Part shown: positions 8,717 to 17,515 of the stretch, in pieces
Layout of the letters: each line of letters begins with the position of its first letter
Numbering within the stretch: the stretch's first letter is position 1
Assembly: GCA_028820635.1 (NCBI GenBank)
Contig: JAPPIG010000023.1
Span: 1 to 64,000 of the forward strand
DNA: 64,000 bases
Direction of reading: 5' to 3'
DNA from: Candidatus Poribacteria bacterium
Lineage (GTDB): Bacteria; Poribacteria; WGA-4E; WGA-3G
Translations under genes and position numbers: made by a program
The notes under the pieces: model-generated
Database searches by the model: none
Told to the model about the DNA's origin: nothing
What the model saw: only the letters and a program-made list of their open reading frames with translations

Positions 8717-11164
8717 CTATATTCCAAACCAATACCGACATTTTATTAAAAATATGTTTTGCCCATCATCTGTGAAACTGCTGCCCAAGCGATGCAGCGG
8801 ACGAAATTCAAGGTCTGCTTCCTGAACCGATTCCAAGGCAGCTTCACGCGATTGAGACCAGACGAAAAATAGTGTGCTGCCGGGACGAAATTCCCAGCGG
8901 AGAACGGTGTTTCCACGTAAAGAACGCCGATGGAAGTCACGGTTCTCATTTAGTGGATACGGTTGAAACTGGTAAGATTTCGGTTCTATCAATTCTTTAA
9001 AGTGAGTATAATCACCAATGGTGATGAAAGGCTGTACGTAGAATTGGAGGCTCAGCGTTGGTGTAAAACTGATGTTTGCGCGCGTGGTGAAGTCTAAAGT
9101 GCGGTTCTCAAGTTCCCCATAAACGTAATGTTGCTGCGTTTTCCCATTGATATGCTTTTCAACGATATCTACCCATTGTGCATCCCGTTTCTGATAGTTA
9201 TACCGTGGGCCAACGGTAAACTCAACGTTAGATGCGATCTTAATGCGTAGACCGAACCGGACATCATACCCATACGAACTTCTGTCGTCAACCCATGAGA
9301 AGATCTGATTCATATCTAATTGAACCATTTTGCGGCTGTCAGTTGCCAGTCGGGCGGCAACCCACCAACCCGGTGGATTTTTGATCAGTGTGCCACCCCG
9401 TCTTACGTCTTCATCACTAAACGATTCAAAGTTACGTGCAACCCAGAGTTCGTAGTCCCAATAGTTTTTAAAAAGACCAATTGTCCATATTTCCGAGAAA
9501 TTCTTGATATTCACCCTGTCGTAGTTCCAAGTGCGCCAGCCATAAAGCCCAAATCTGACACGTCGGAAGATGCTAAATGGATTCTCTTTGCGTATCGTGA
9601 AGTCGTAATTCCAATCTAATTTGTCACTACGTTGGTGGTAGCCGAGGTCATTTGTCTCAAAAGCGGGAGAGAGTGCTTTAAAATCGGTATCAAATCTCAA
9701 CCATCCGCCGCGTTTAGCAAAGTTGAAGTGGGCGAGATAGCCCGATTTACGGGCATCAAGTTTCCCCGTCTGACTTACTGCTAAGGTGCCGCTTATTAAG
9801 AAACGTTCCTGGACAAACTTCAAATCCCAATCAAGCCCACTTACATAAGCAGCATTGGAGTTTTGACGATTAACAGCGGTGGTTATCAACCCAACACGCG
9901 AATTCCCCTTTAACACGTCTTGATTGATTCGCCCTACAAAATGGTTTGTCAAGGGTTCAATGAGATGTTCACTGTGATTGCCGTTTTCCTTGATTTGGGC
10001 ATATTCAGGTGCGGTGACTACCTCCATGATACCGAAAGAAGTTCCCCCTTGCGTTCTGCCAACAATTTTGGCAGCACCGAGAATCGTTGTCGATTCAGGA
10101 CGGTTCAGTTCCTTTGCACCAGAGGGGATATCAAAATGCCCCGGGCGCCGTCCAATACGGCGGGAATAAAAGAAACGATGTCCACTGGTTTGAAAGATTG
10201 ACGCTCCTTTGACAAAGAAGGGACGACGTTCCTCAAAAAACTCTTCATAGGCAGAGAGATTCAAAGTGGCAGGATCCGCTTCTACCTGTCCAAAATCGGG
10301 GTTGATTGTGGCATTGAGGGTGGTTCCGGTACTAATCCCATATTGGATATCAGTGCCAATATTTCCCCACAAATCTGTTTTGCTATTGAGGATTGTCCTA
10401 CCCATCGCATAAGGCACAATTTCAAGATGTCGGGAGGGATGAATATCTTTGATGCCAGTGAGGTCTCCCAAGCGGGCCACCCAGCCCGGTTCATCTTTCT
10501 TAATCAAACGCCAATGGGCATCCTCTTTTTTTCTGCTAATATACCGATTAACTTGGAGTCCCCAAACATATTTATCCTTTGGAGAAAAACGCAGTACATG
10601 AAACGGGATTTTGTATTCGACTGACCAACCATCCGCGTGAATTTGCGTCTTGGCATCCCACACACCATCCCATGTCCTGTCAGGATATTTATTATCGGAA
10701 ATGATACCGTCTGTCACGGATCCTGAAGGATGCACAGTAAACCAGAAAGCACTCTGTCTGTTGTAATGTGGATCAATGTTAATATTGACTTTATCTGAGT
10801 CAACAAAAACATTGTCACGCCTGATTAATTGGGTATCTATTTTATCCGGTTCACTGTCATAGCACATGATTCCAAAGTAGAGTGCATCGTCATCGTAGAC
10901 GATTTGGAATGTAGTGCGTTCAGAGGCGGGTTCGCCTTCAACGGGGTCGCGTTGACGAAAGTTTTCGTGAAGTGGGGCAATCTTCCAGATGTCGTCGTCC
11001 AAAAAGCCATCCAATTTTGGTGGTGCGCCTTCAATGCGAATAGCTGCCGCTGTGCGGTGTGCTGAAGCTTTTTCGGTTTCAGCCAATAAATCGCCTGAGG
11101 GTTGAAAAGCGAAAAAAATCGCAATCAATCCCCAGGCGATCCAATAGTCAAAATCAATTGTCAT
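8717..11164 (-). CDS. CBM9-like/DUF5916 outer-membrane barrel protein
   Basis: 815 residues. A hydrophobic segment at about 9-22 acts as a signal. Residues about 45-230 show the CBM9-like domain found with DUF5916 (LDGFLDDDIW, DDALYFGIMCYD, DGWSVEYKIPFHVLRF). The rest is rich in alternating beta strands with aromatic ends (ATLNLSAYEEFFEERRPFFVKGA) and ends in an aromatic residue cluster (CRYWFGI), as expected for an outer-membrane barrel. Such proteins are thought to take part in binding or uptake of carbohydrate-like ligands, but the substrate is unknown. It is upstream of the WD40 gene at 7785 on the same strand. Confidence 0.75.
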   Translation of the reverse strand: MTIDFDYWIAWGLIAIFFAFQPSGDLLAETEKASAHRTAAAIRIEGAPPKLDGFLDDDIWKIAPLHENFRQRDPVEGEPASERTTFQIVYDDDALYFGIMCYDSEPDKIDTQLIRRDNVFVDSDKVNINIDPHYNRQSAFWFTVHPSGSVTDGIISDNKYPDRTWDGVWDAKTQIHADGWSVEYKIPFHVLRFSPKDKYVWGLQVNRYISRKKEDAHWRLIKKDEPGWVARLGDLTGIKDIHPSRHLEIVPYAMGRTILNSKTDLWGNIGTDIQYGISTGTTLNATINPDFGQVEADPATLNLSAYEEFFEERRPFFVKGASIFQTSGHRFFYSRRIGRRPGHFDIPSGAKELNRPESTTILGAAKIVGRTQGGTSFGIMEVVTAPEYAQIKENGNHSEHLIEPLTNHFVGRINQDVLKGNSRVGLITTAVNRQNSNAAYVSGLDWDLKFVQERFLISGTLAVSQTGKLDARKSGYLAHFNFAKRGGWLRFDTDFKALSPAFETNDLGYHQRSDKLDWNYDFTIRKENPFSIFRRVRFGLYGWRTWNYDRVNIKNFSEIWTIGLFKNYWDYELWVARNFESFSDEDVRRGGTLIKNPPGWWVAARLATDSRKMVQLDMNQIFSWVDDRSSYGYDVRFGLRIKIASNVEFTVGPRYNYQKRDAQWVDIVEKHINGKTQQHYVYGELENRTLDFTTRANISFTPTLSLQFYVQPFITIGDYTHFKELIEPKSYQFQPYPLNENRDFHRRSLRGNTVLRWEFRPGSTLFFVWSQSREAALESVQEADLEFRPLHRLGSSFTDDGQNIFLIKCRYWFGI

Positions 11165-11276
11165 AATGCTTCTGTCCTCCTTTGTGTGTTAATTTTCACC
11201 TTAACACTCCAACGGATGCACTTTTAGTAAAACCCTCCTATTAAAGAAGTTGTGGATGTCTTAGTGTATAGTTTTA

Positions 11277-12065
11277 CTATTGCCTTACTTTACCAGTTTT
11301 GATGTTACCCCAAGTTGTTGTTAACCTGCCCAAGGGAGACACAGCGAGTGCGTCCTCAAGCCCTTTTGTCATAATATCATTGATGTCGTCTACATCCAGA
11401 GCGGTGTTGAAAATCGCCACTTCGTCGAGGACTCCCGAAAAGTCCCAACCCGCTTCACCTTTCCATCGTGCTAACCAGATGGAGCCGCTTTCTCGATTTT
11501 TGGTGAGATCGGGTTGTCCAACGTTGATGTCCGCAACTTCTTCACCGTCGACATATAATATAAGCGTCTTGCCATCGTGCGTGAGTGCAACAAAACTCCA
11601 CTCTTCCAATTCCCATGTCCCGCTCCGTATTTGGCTATTATCTATTCCACCATTGAATACAAAACTTCCGTAGAAATCATTGGGACCGATAAGAATATTT
11701 GGATTGTGCCAATCTCTTTCTATGAGACGAATATGCGGACCACCCGGCACTCCCAGGGGTTTTACCCAGAGCAAGTACGTAAACCCATCGCGATAATCGT
11801 CAATGGTAGCACTTGCGGGAATGACAACCTGATTACTCCCATCAAATTCAACACCCATGCCGATCTTACCTTCTACTCGTTTTGCCCCAACAATCTTGCC
11901 ATCATTTCCTTTACCTGAGGAGTCCTTAACTTCTGCCCCTTTTCCTGAATCGAAGAGCCATACACCCATTACGGATTCTGCATCAATTGCCGCACAACTT
12001 TCGTGAATCCAGACTCCAGTAAGAAATAGTACCAGTATAACAACCGAAATATTTATGACTTTCAT
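11277..12065 (-). CDS. Secreted LamG/concanavalin-like domain protein
   Basis: 262 residues. A signal peptide (MKVINISVVILVLFLTGVW.., cleavage probably after SCA) is followed by a LamG-like jelly roll: GVWLFDSGKGAEVKDSSGKGNDG, GVEFDGSNQVVIPA, LWVKPLG, WSFVALTHDGKTLILYVDGEEVA, and LDEVAIFNTALDVDDINDIM. The C-terminal tail GRLTTTWGNIK resembles the tails of the two LamG proteins at 52485 and 53298 (KYTTTWARIK, KLTTTWASVK), so it may be a shared surface or sorting motif. The domain probably binds glycans. It stands upstream of the DUF5916 gene with a 112-base gap. Confidence 0.75.
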   Translation of the reverse strand: MKVINISVVILVLFLTGVWIHESCAAIDAESVMGVWLFDSGKGAEVKDSSGKGNDGKIVGAKRVEGKIGMGVEFDGSNQVVIPASATIDDYRDGFTYLLWVKPLGVPGGPHIRLIERDWHNPNILIGPNDFYGSFVFNGGIDNSQIRSGTWELEEWSFVALTHDGKTLILYVDGEEVADINVGQPDLTKNRESGSIWLARWKGEAGWDFSGVLDEVAIFNTALDVDDINDIMTKGLEDALAVSPLGRLTTTWGNIKTGKVRQ

Positions 12066-12106
12066 TTTTTGCCTCCTTTTTTCTTATTATCCCGTACGGC
12101 GTACTG

Positions 12107-12571
12107 TTAGTCAAGTTCAATACCACATCGTGGACAGTTATCACCCCAGGTTGAACGTCTGCCTTCACCACAACCGTCGCATTCACCAAACGGATGTTCA
12201 TCTGGTTTTGCGCGGGCACCGCCTTTCTTGTATGTAATAATACGCCACACCGTCTCGCCATCCTCTTCCCAACAATGCCACACGCCTTCTTTTCTCCCAT
12301 CGGAAGAGGTGCCATCATGTTTTTTGTAGGGACCACCCCATTTGCGATTCCCATTCTCATGATAGCAGATATAATCGCCTTCGTACTTATCATCACGAAA
12401 ATAGGCTACGCTGGAAATATTCCCATTCTTGTGATATAGAATCCATTTCCCATCCTTTTTGCCGTGAATAAAGTTTCCTTCGCTTCTTTTTAATCCACTC
12501 GCGAAATATGTAATCCAATACCCGTGTTTCTTACCGTTGACCATTTCACCCGTATCTCGTGTACTTGCCAT
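12107..12571 (-). CDS. MORN/YwqK-like repeat protein with C-terminal zinc ribbon (copy 1)
   Basis: 154 residues. About three MORN_2-type repeats are seen (HGYWITYFASGLKRSEGNF, DGKWILYHKNGN, EGDYICYHENGN). The C-terminal tail has two knuckles, CDGCG and CPRCG, about 18 residues apart, giving a probable zinc ribbon. MORN_2 proteins include YwqK, the antitoxin-like partner of YwqJ in Bacillus. Three other copies lie next to it (12587, 13709, and 14460 truncated), interleaved with HhH genes. It is last in the minus-strand group and starts 15 bases after the stop of copy 2. Function unknown. Confidence 0.7.
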   Translation of the reverse strand: MASTRDTGEMVNGKKHGYWITYFASGLKRSEGNFIHGKKDGKWILYHKNGNISSVAYFRDDKYEGDYICYHENGNRKWGGPYKKHDGTSSDGRKEGVWHCWEEDGETVWRIITYKKGGARAKPDEHPFGECDGCGEGRRSTWGDNCPRCGIELD

Positions 12572-12586
12572 AATCTACCTCATTGC

Positions 12587-13057
12587 TTATGCCTCATCAA
12601 CTTCTGCGCCACATTTTGGACAATTATCACCCCAACTTAAACGTCTTCCTTCGCCACAAACGTGGCACGTTCCGAGTGGATACTCATCCGGTTTTGCGCG
12701 GGCACCGCCTTTCTTGTAGGTTACGATTAGCCATACCGTTTCACCATCTTCCTCGTACCCGTAAAATGGTCCTTCCTTTTTGCCATCGTAAGATTTACCT
12801 TCATGTTTAGGATAGGCACCCTTGGATCTGAGATTCCCATTTTCATGATAGCTGATACAAGGTCCTTCATATTTCCCTTCGCGAAAGGAGGCTTCACCAG
12901 ATTTGTTTCCATTTTTGTGATAATTGATCCAAGGTCCATCCTTTTTGCCGTGAATGTAGTTGCCTTCGCTTCGCTTTACCCCGTTCGCGTAATAGGTAAT
13001 CCAATACCCGTGTTTTTTACTATCAACCATCTCACCCGTATCAAGTTTACTTGGCAT
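12587..13057 (-). CDS. MORN/YwqK-like repeat protein with C-terminal zinc ribbon (copy 2)
   Basis: 156 residues, a close paralogue of the genes at 12107 and 13709. Repeats read HGYWITYYANGVKRSEGNY, DGPWINYHKNGN, EGPCISYHENGN and EGPFYGYEEDGE. The zinc ribbon CHVCG..NCPKCG is intact. It lies 47 bases after the stop of the HhH gene at 13105, on the same strand, and is followed closely by copy 1. Conservation of the ribbon in all three complete copies argues that it is needed for function. Confidence 0.7.
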   Translation of the reverse strand: MPSKLDTGEMVDSKKHGYWITYYANGVKRSEGNYIHGKKDGPWINYHKNGNKSGEASFREGKYEGPCISYHENGNLRSKGAYPKHEGKSYDGKKEGPFYGYEEDGETVWLIVTYKKGGARAKPDEYPLGTCHVCGEGRRLSWGDNCPKCGAEVDEA

Positions 13058-13104
13058 GATTCACCTCTTGTGTAGTAAATGTATACCAGTATTCTTTGGA
13101 ATCC

Positions 13105-13563
13105 CTATTGCAAATTTTCGTCAAGGTATTCCTCAAATTTTTCTATTGTTTTCGGACCAATACCTTTGATCCCTTTTAACTTACCTTCATCAATTGCTGT
13201 TCGGAGTGATAGCAGACTGTCAATGCCAACCTCCTGATATAGAAGTTTAATTGTTTTGGGACCGAGTCCAGGGATGGGTATGAGTTCAACAATTGTCTCT
13301 GGAACGTCGCTTGCGTATTCTTGTAATTTAGAACATGTTCCAGTCTCAACATATTCAGTGATGATGGTAGCGACTATATCTCCCACGCCCGGAATCTCGT
13401 CTTGCAATCGTCCTTGTGCGACCAATTCCGCCACAGATTCCTCCATCCGAGAAATTGTATACGCTAAGCGAGGATAACGGGAAGCATGGTCTTCTGGATA
13501 GTCAGCTACAAGTAGAATCGTATTAAGCTCCATCAACTTCTGTGCTATTTCTTCGTTTGTCAT
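13105..13563 (-). CDS. Stand-alone helix-hairpin-helix protein like the PolX N-terminal domain (copy A)
   Basis: 152 residues. Three glycine-rich helix-hairpin-helix turns are seen: IPGVGDIV at about 57, IPGLGPKTI at 97 and IKGIGPKTI at 132. The arrangement, including the start (NEEIAQKLMELNTILLVADYPEDHASRYPRLA) and the phrase 'GIDSLLSLRTAIDEGKLKGIKGIG', follows the N-terminal 8-kDa plus HhH part of family X DNA polymerases. The nucleotidyltransferase palm and PHP domains are absent. It probably binds DNA non-specifically. It is paired with the MORN genes and has a paralogue at 14727. Confidence 0.7.
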   Translation of the reverse strand: MTNEEIAQKLMELNTILLVADYPEDHASRYPRLAYTISRMEESVAELVAQGRLQDEIPGVGDIVATIITEYVETGTCSKLQEYASDVPETIVELIPIPGLGPKTIKLLYQEVGIDSLLSLRTAIDEGKLKGIKGIGPKTIEKFEEYLDENLQ

Positions 13564-13647
13564 AGTTCGTCTCCGTGCTTTCTAATCAGTATAAGATTTG
13601 TTTTTTGATGGTATCTCTTGTATAAAATGAAGAATATCAAGGATTTT

Positions 13648-13677
13648 GGAGGGTGCGAGCTGGAGCTCGCTCCTACA
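13648..13677. repeat. Short GCTCCTAC hairpin repeat
   Basis: Contains the palindrome GCGAGCTGGAGCTCGC (13655-13670) followed by TCCTAC, i.e. a short variant of the GTAGGAGCGA family. It lies between HhH copy A and the next MORN gene. Confidence 0.5.
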
Positions 13678-13708
13678 AGAAGAACAAATGACATTGCTGA
13701 ACCCTATT

Positions 13709-14173
13709 TTAATCAGTCTCGGCACTACACTGGGGACAATTATCGCCCCACTTTAGACGTTTCGCTTCACCACAAACGTGGCATGTCCCGAGTGGATATT
13801 CGTCGGGTTTTGCGCGGGCACCACCTCTTTTATAGGTGATGATACGCCAGATCGTTTCTCCATCGTCTTCGTACCATTGCCATGCCCCTTCCTTTTTACC
13901 ATCATAAGATTTGCCCTCATGTTTGGGATAAGTCCCAATCATTCCGAGGGTTCCATTTTCATGATAGGATGTGTAAGTGCCTTCATGCTTATCATTATGG
14001 AAAAAGGCTTCAACATAAATGTTGCCATTCTTGTGGTACTGGATCCAAGGACCTTCCTTTTTGCCATGAATATAGTTTCCTTCGCTGCGTTTTAAACCGT
14101 TCGCGTAGTAGGTAACCCAATATCCATGTTTTTTACCACCAACCATTTCACCGGTAGTTCGTGAATTTGCCAT
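13709..14173 (-). CDS. MORN/YwqK-like repeat protein with C-terminal zinc ribbon (copy 3)
   Basis: 154 residues, organised like copies 1 and 2: MORN_2-type repeats (HGYWVTYYANGLKRSEGNY, EGPWIQYHKNGN, EGTYTSYHENGT), a variable acidic turn (KHEGKSYDGKKEGAW), and a zinc ribbon CHVCG..NCPQCS in which the last knuckle keeps both Cys. Downstream on the same strand come a hairpin repeat and HhH copy A. Upstream (14174-14459) is a repeat-filled gap that separates it from the truncated copy 4. Confidence 0.7.
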   Translation of the reverse strand: MANSRTTGEMVGGKKHGYWVTYYANGLKRSEGNYIHGKKEGPWIQYHKNGNIYVEAFFHNDKHEGTYTSYHENGTLGMIGTYPKHEGKSYDGKKEGAWQWYEDDGETIWRIITYKRGGARAKPDEYPLGTCHVCGEAKRLKWGDNCPQCSAETD

Positions 14174-14346
14174 AGTTTACATCCAAGATGAGTAGATATG
14201 TCTGTTATTTCCTAAAATCGCGAGTTTGAACGAATGCGTGCTGGATTGAATTCACGATACCTGTAACTGTCAATTAGTGTTTCTTCATCCCGGTAGGTTC
14301 GGTTTTCCGACAATACGGCACACGCATTTAGCGTCGTTTGAACATG

Positions 14347-14412
14347 GTAGTAGGCACGCTCCGCGTGCCGTTCCAAGTGAAAAATTACGGTACACGGAGT
14401 GTGCCTACTACT
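14347..14412. repeat. Long hairpin, GTAGTAGGCAC family
   Basis: A 25-base arm at 14347-14371 is complementary to 14388-14412 with three mismatches. The arms start with GTAGTAGGCAC and end with GTGCCTACTAC. A related pair is embedded in the MITE at 25242-25559. It sits directly beyond the point where the MORN gene at 14460 is cut off. Confidence 0.7.
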
Positions 14413-14459
14413 TTGCATCGCACATCATTTTAGTTAACATATATGCCAAAGTTTTATTT

Positions 14460-14675
14460 TCACGCGGAAGGATATATGATTTCCTTCAACTTATCATCTC
14501 GGAAGCAAGCTTCAGTTGCCTTGTTGCCATCTTTGTAGTACTGAATCCAAATACCATCTTTTTTCCCATGAATGTAGCGGCCTTGGCTACGTTTTATTCC
14601 ATTATCATAATAGGTAATCCAATACCCATGCTTTTTGCCACCAACCATATTACCTGTGATTTGTACATTTGCCAT
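14460..14675 (-). pseudogene. Truncated MORN/YwqK-like gene (copy 4)
   Basis: 71 residues matching the first half of the MORN copies (GKKHGYWITYYDNGIKRSQGRYIHGKKDGIWIQYYKDGN...FRDDKL). The reading frame then leaves the family sequence and stops after KEIIYPSA. The remaining repeats and the zinc ribbon are missing, replaced by a gap carrying the hairpin at 14347-14412. It is probably a remnant of a second HhH-MORN-MORN unit broken by deletion or repeat insertion. Confidence 0.7.
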
Positions 14676-14726
14676 AATATCATCTCTATTGCGGTCCCCT
14701 ATATCCGCAGTTCAAGGAATGTTAAT

Positions 14727-15233
14727 TTATAAGTTTGTATTGAGGTATTCCTCAATTTTATCTAACGTTTTCTTTCCAATACCTTTGAAACCTTTGAGTT
14801 TACCTTCATCAATTGCTGTTCGGAGGGTAGCAAGGCTATCAACTTCAATATCCTCATATAAGCGCTTAATTGTTTTCGCACCAAGCCCAGGAATGGGAAC
14901 AAGTTCTGCAACTGTCTGCGGAATGTCACCTGCGTAATCCTGTACTTTCGAACACGTTCCAGTTTGTAGATATTCAGTGATGATAGTCTCAACTATTTCA
15001 CCAACCCCACCAATTTCTTCTATCAACCGTCCTTGATCGACAAGATCAGCGATGGATTCTGGAAAACGGGAGATGGAATGTGCCAAACGCGGATATCGCG
15101 AGGCATGATCTTCTGGATAGTCTGCAATAATCAGGAATGTATGTAGTTCCAATAGTCTTAACGCTATTTCATCGTTAACGTGCCATCGGGTACGTCCCTT
15201 TTCATCAGTGTAAAATTTACTGTGATTTTCCAT
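14727..15233 (-). CDS. Stand-alone helix-hairpin-helix protein like the PolX N-terminal domain (copy B)
   Basis: 168 residues, strongly similar to copy A at 13105, with an N-terminal extension (MENHSKFYTDEKGRTRWHVND). HhH turns are IGGVGEIV, IPGLGAKTI and FKGIGKKTL. The catalytic parts of DNA polymerase X are absent. Its start overlaps the end of the secreted WD40 gene at 15217 by 17 bases, suggesting cotranscription, although the N-terminal extension could be non-coding if a downstream start is used. It is followed by the truncated MORN gene. Confidence 0.7.
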   Translation of the reverse strand: MENHSKFYTDEKGRTRWHVNDEIALRLLELHTFLIIADYPEDHASRYPRLAHSISRFPESIADLVDQGRLIEEIGGVGEIVETIITEYLQTGTCSKVQDYAGDIPQTVAELVPIPGLGAKTIKRLYEDIEVDSLATLRTAIDEGKLKGFKGIGKKTLDKIEEYLNTNL

Positions 15234-16248
15234 CTCTTTTCCACCTTAAAATCTGAATTGTGGTATCCCATAATGCGACTGCCAAATACGCACCGTTGGG
15301 TGAAAATGCTAACGCTTGAATGCCAGTAGGATAGGTTTCCCAAATTATTGATTCTCCACCCGGAATTTTCCATACTCGGAGATTGCCTTTTTCGTCTCCA
15401 GAAGCAAGGTATTCCGTAGAATTTGAATTCTCATTGGGTGCAAAAGCGAGGGCACGTGTCCAATATGCTTCAAATCCAGATTTGTTGAGGAGCCGCGCTC
15501 CTGTTTTTATATTCCATACACAAATCCCAGATTTCGCGTTGAGTTGCGTGTCAACAGCGAGCATCGTTCCGCCATTTGAAAACACCAAATTCCACATGCC
15601 AAGAATTTCGCCAGTGTTGAAAACACGCATAGGTTGCTTTTCATTGTTTGCATCCCAAATCTCAACAATTGTGCGATGTCCTACGTCATCACGATAAGTG
15701 CCTTCGGCAGCCGCAATATATTTACCATCATTAGAAAGCGTAAGACCATTCCTAATCGGCAAAGTTGTCAGAAAGGTCTTTACAGACTTCGGACTCTCCT
15801 TAGCGAGTTGCCAAAATTCAAATTCTTTGTCACCTTTTGACAATACTGCCAAAGTGCTGTCTGCCGAGAGACTTCCACTTTCATACTGACCTTTTATTAT
15901 CTGTGTTTCATCGCCACCTCCAAGATTGAGAATTGTAACATCATCCTCTTTCTGAATTAAAAGTTGATTAGTACCAGCAGCATAAACAAACAATCGTTTT
16001 GCGTGGATATCTCCTACTTCTCGTTTTTGGCGTGAGTGAATATCCCACTCTACCAAGGTTCCATCCATGCCTTTAGCAATTAACTTTGTGCTATCCTTGT
16101 TAAAAGCCATATACCGTGCGACATCAGAAAGCAATCTGTCAAGTCTCGGATTCTGTTTTTCACCAAGTTGAAATACGAACTCTAACGATGCGCCATGAAC
16201 TGACACACATAATAGACTAAAAAAAATAAATAAAAAGATTTTTTTCAT
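15217..16248 (-). CDS. Secreted WD40-like propeller protein
   Basis: 343 residues. The signal peptide MKKIFLFIFFSLLCVSVHG is followed by degenerate WD40 repeats: TKLIAKGMDGTLVEWDIHS, TIVEIWDANNE, GGTMLAVDTQ..GICVWNIKTGARLL, YLASGDEKGNLRVWKIPG, and GAYLAVALWDTTIQILRW. Probably a periplasmic or surface protein with a binding role. The repeats are less regular than in the gene at 7785, so the count of blades (about six or seven) is uncertain. It lies upstream of, and overlaps, HhH copy B. Confidence 0.7.
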   Translation of the reverse strand: MKKIFLFIFFSLLCVSVHGASLEFVFQLGEKQNPRLDRLLSDVARYMAFNKDSTKLIAKGMDGTLVEWDIHSRQKREVGDIHAKRLFVYAAGTNQLLIQKEDDVTILNLGGGDETQIIKGQYESGSLSADSTLAVLSKGDKEFEFWQLAKESPKSVKTFLTTLPIRNGLTLSNDGKYIAAAEGTYRDDVGHRTIVEIWDANNEKQPMRVFNTGEILGMWNLVFSNGGTMLAVDTQLNAKSGICVWNIKTGARLLNKSGFEAYWTRALAFAPNENSNSTEYLASGDEKGNLRVWKIPGGESIIWETYPTGIQALAFSPNGAYLAVALWDTTIQILRWKRDGKSQ

Positions 16249-16483
16249 TTGTTAGTTAACGGGAGTTTGAGCGGTAGGTTTCAATTATTGTTAATCTTTC
16301 TTGTGGGAGGGTTTTGCAAGTTTGATAAATAGATTTCCCTTAATCTGAACCAGGATTCTCCTATCTCAAGATTCAAGCAATAATCGAGGTTGAAAACCCT
16401 TCCAATAATAGGATACGTCTTTAAGTTGACACCTATAGATTACGGAAATCAATATCAAATACGACTGTTGGAATAGTGGAAGG

Positions 16484-17251
16484 TTAGATCGTTATCGTAA
16501 AATACCAATCATTGATATTCACTTTATATACACCACGTGGATATGTCCCAAGAGTAAGCTCAGTTGTATACAGTGGTATATTATTTTCTGAAAATGGATA
16601 CGGATATAACACCTGTTCACAGGTGTTATCAATAGGAGCAACTTGCATTATATCAACATTGATAACCCCCAGTTCATCTCGTTCAGTTTGTATGTTGTGG
16701 TCAGGTTCACAGGCGAATCTGGATTGGAAGGTAACCTTGAGGATCACTTGCACTGGGTCAGAAAAATCATCTGGAATCTCTGTGAGTTCATCTTCACTGA
16801 GTGTTTTCGTTATAATATCAATGTCGGCAAGTGTGCCTTTTGTGACGACATACGCTGTATCTTCTTCAATATGCAGCTGCATTTGTTCAGTATCGTGTGT
16901 TATGATTTTATATTTACCTACTTCAAGTTTTCTGATCGTTACGTCTCCATATACTTCGGTAATTGCCTGACCACAAAAACCAGAACCAGAACCGCCGGCT
17001 TTGTACTTCGCCGAGACTTGAATTGTGTTTCCATTTCGATCGTAATATACCTTTGGTTGGCTGACACAGGTGTTTTTATACCAACCGGTAACTCGAATAA
17101 CAACATCGGCAGGTCTCTCATCGGAAATAGAGATTATACCAATATCCGTTATATCCATTATAGTCGTTGGCACACCACTACCAGAATCACACCCTGTTAG
17201 CAATATAACAATATATAATACAAAAAGAATCCTAATAATGCGATTTGGCAT
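16484..17251 (-). CDS. Hypothetical lipoprotein
   Basis: 255 residues, family not recognised. The lipobox LLTGC, with lipidated Cys at residue 21, follows a hydrophobic segment. The mature part has many beta-prone stretches and about five further Cys residues, which could form disulfides outside the cytoplasm. The final segment (GVYKVNINDWYFTITI) and the inner one (VGKYKIITHDTEQMQLHIEED) look like similar strand modules. Monocistronic; the flanking gaps 16249-16483 and 17252-17515 hold only hairpin repeats. Confidence 0.65.
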   Translation of the reverse strand: MPNRIIRILFVLYIVILLTGCDSGSGVPTTIMDITDIGIISISDERPADVVIRVTGWYKNTCVSQPKVYYDRNGNTIQVSAKYKAGGSGSGFCGQAITEVYGDVTIRKLEVGKYKIITHDTEQMQLHIEEDTAYVVTKGTLADIDIITKTLSEDELTEIPDDFSDPVQVILKVTFQSRFACEPDHNIQTERDELGVINVDIMQVAPIDNTCEQVLYPYPFSENNIPLYTTELTLGTYPRGVYKVNINDWYFTITI

Positions 17252-17313
17252 GTTTTCCTCCCTTTGTGATTTGTTGTTCTATAGTAAATTCTGTAAATAG
17301 GTTCACATATATT

Positions 17314-17380
17314 CTGTAGGAGCGATCTCCGAATCGCGACGCAACCACTAATAGTCGGGAATCGGAGTTCCCTCCTACAG
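17314..17380. repeat. GTAGGAGCGATCTCC/GGAGTTCCCTCCTAC hairpin repeat
   Basis: CTGTAGGAGCGATCTCCGA at the left pairs with TCGGAGTTCCCTCCTACAG at the right with a few mismatches, around GCGAC..GTCG. Copies with the same two halves lie at 19404, 46294, 51928 and 59942. Confidence 0.75.
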
Positions 17381-17469
17381 CTCAGATGTAAAGTTAATTG
17401 TAGAATCCACTATAATAGAGAAATTCGTTCATTTATTTTTAGAGAATTTATATAAAGATAGATAAAAAA

Positions 17470-17498
17470 GTAGGGCAAGGTGTTAAACCTTGCCCTAC
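17470..17498 (-). terminator. Rho-independent terminator after the Rieske gene at 17516
   Basis: The 12-base arms GTAGGGCAAGGT and ACCTTGCCCTAC surround a 5-base loop. Reading on the minus strand the stem is followed by TTTTTTAT. It begins 17 bases after the stop codon of the Rieske gene. Confidence 0.85.
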
Positions 17499-17515
17499 AA
17501 TAATGGTTAATTATA

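Noticed and set aside
16643..17200. 185-codon plus-strand open frame opposite the lipoprotein gene
   Set aside because: No domain or ribosome site, and the minus-strand frame has a proper lipobox and full coverage.
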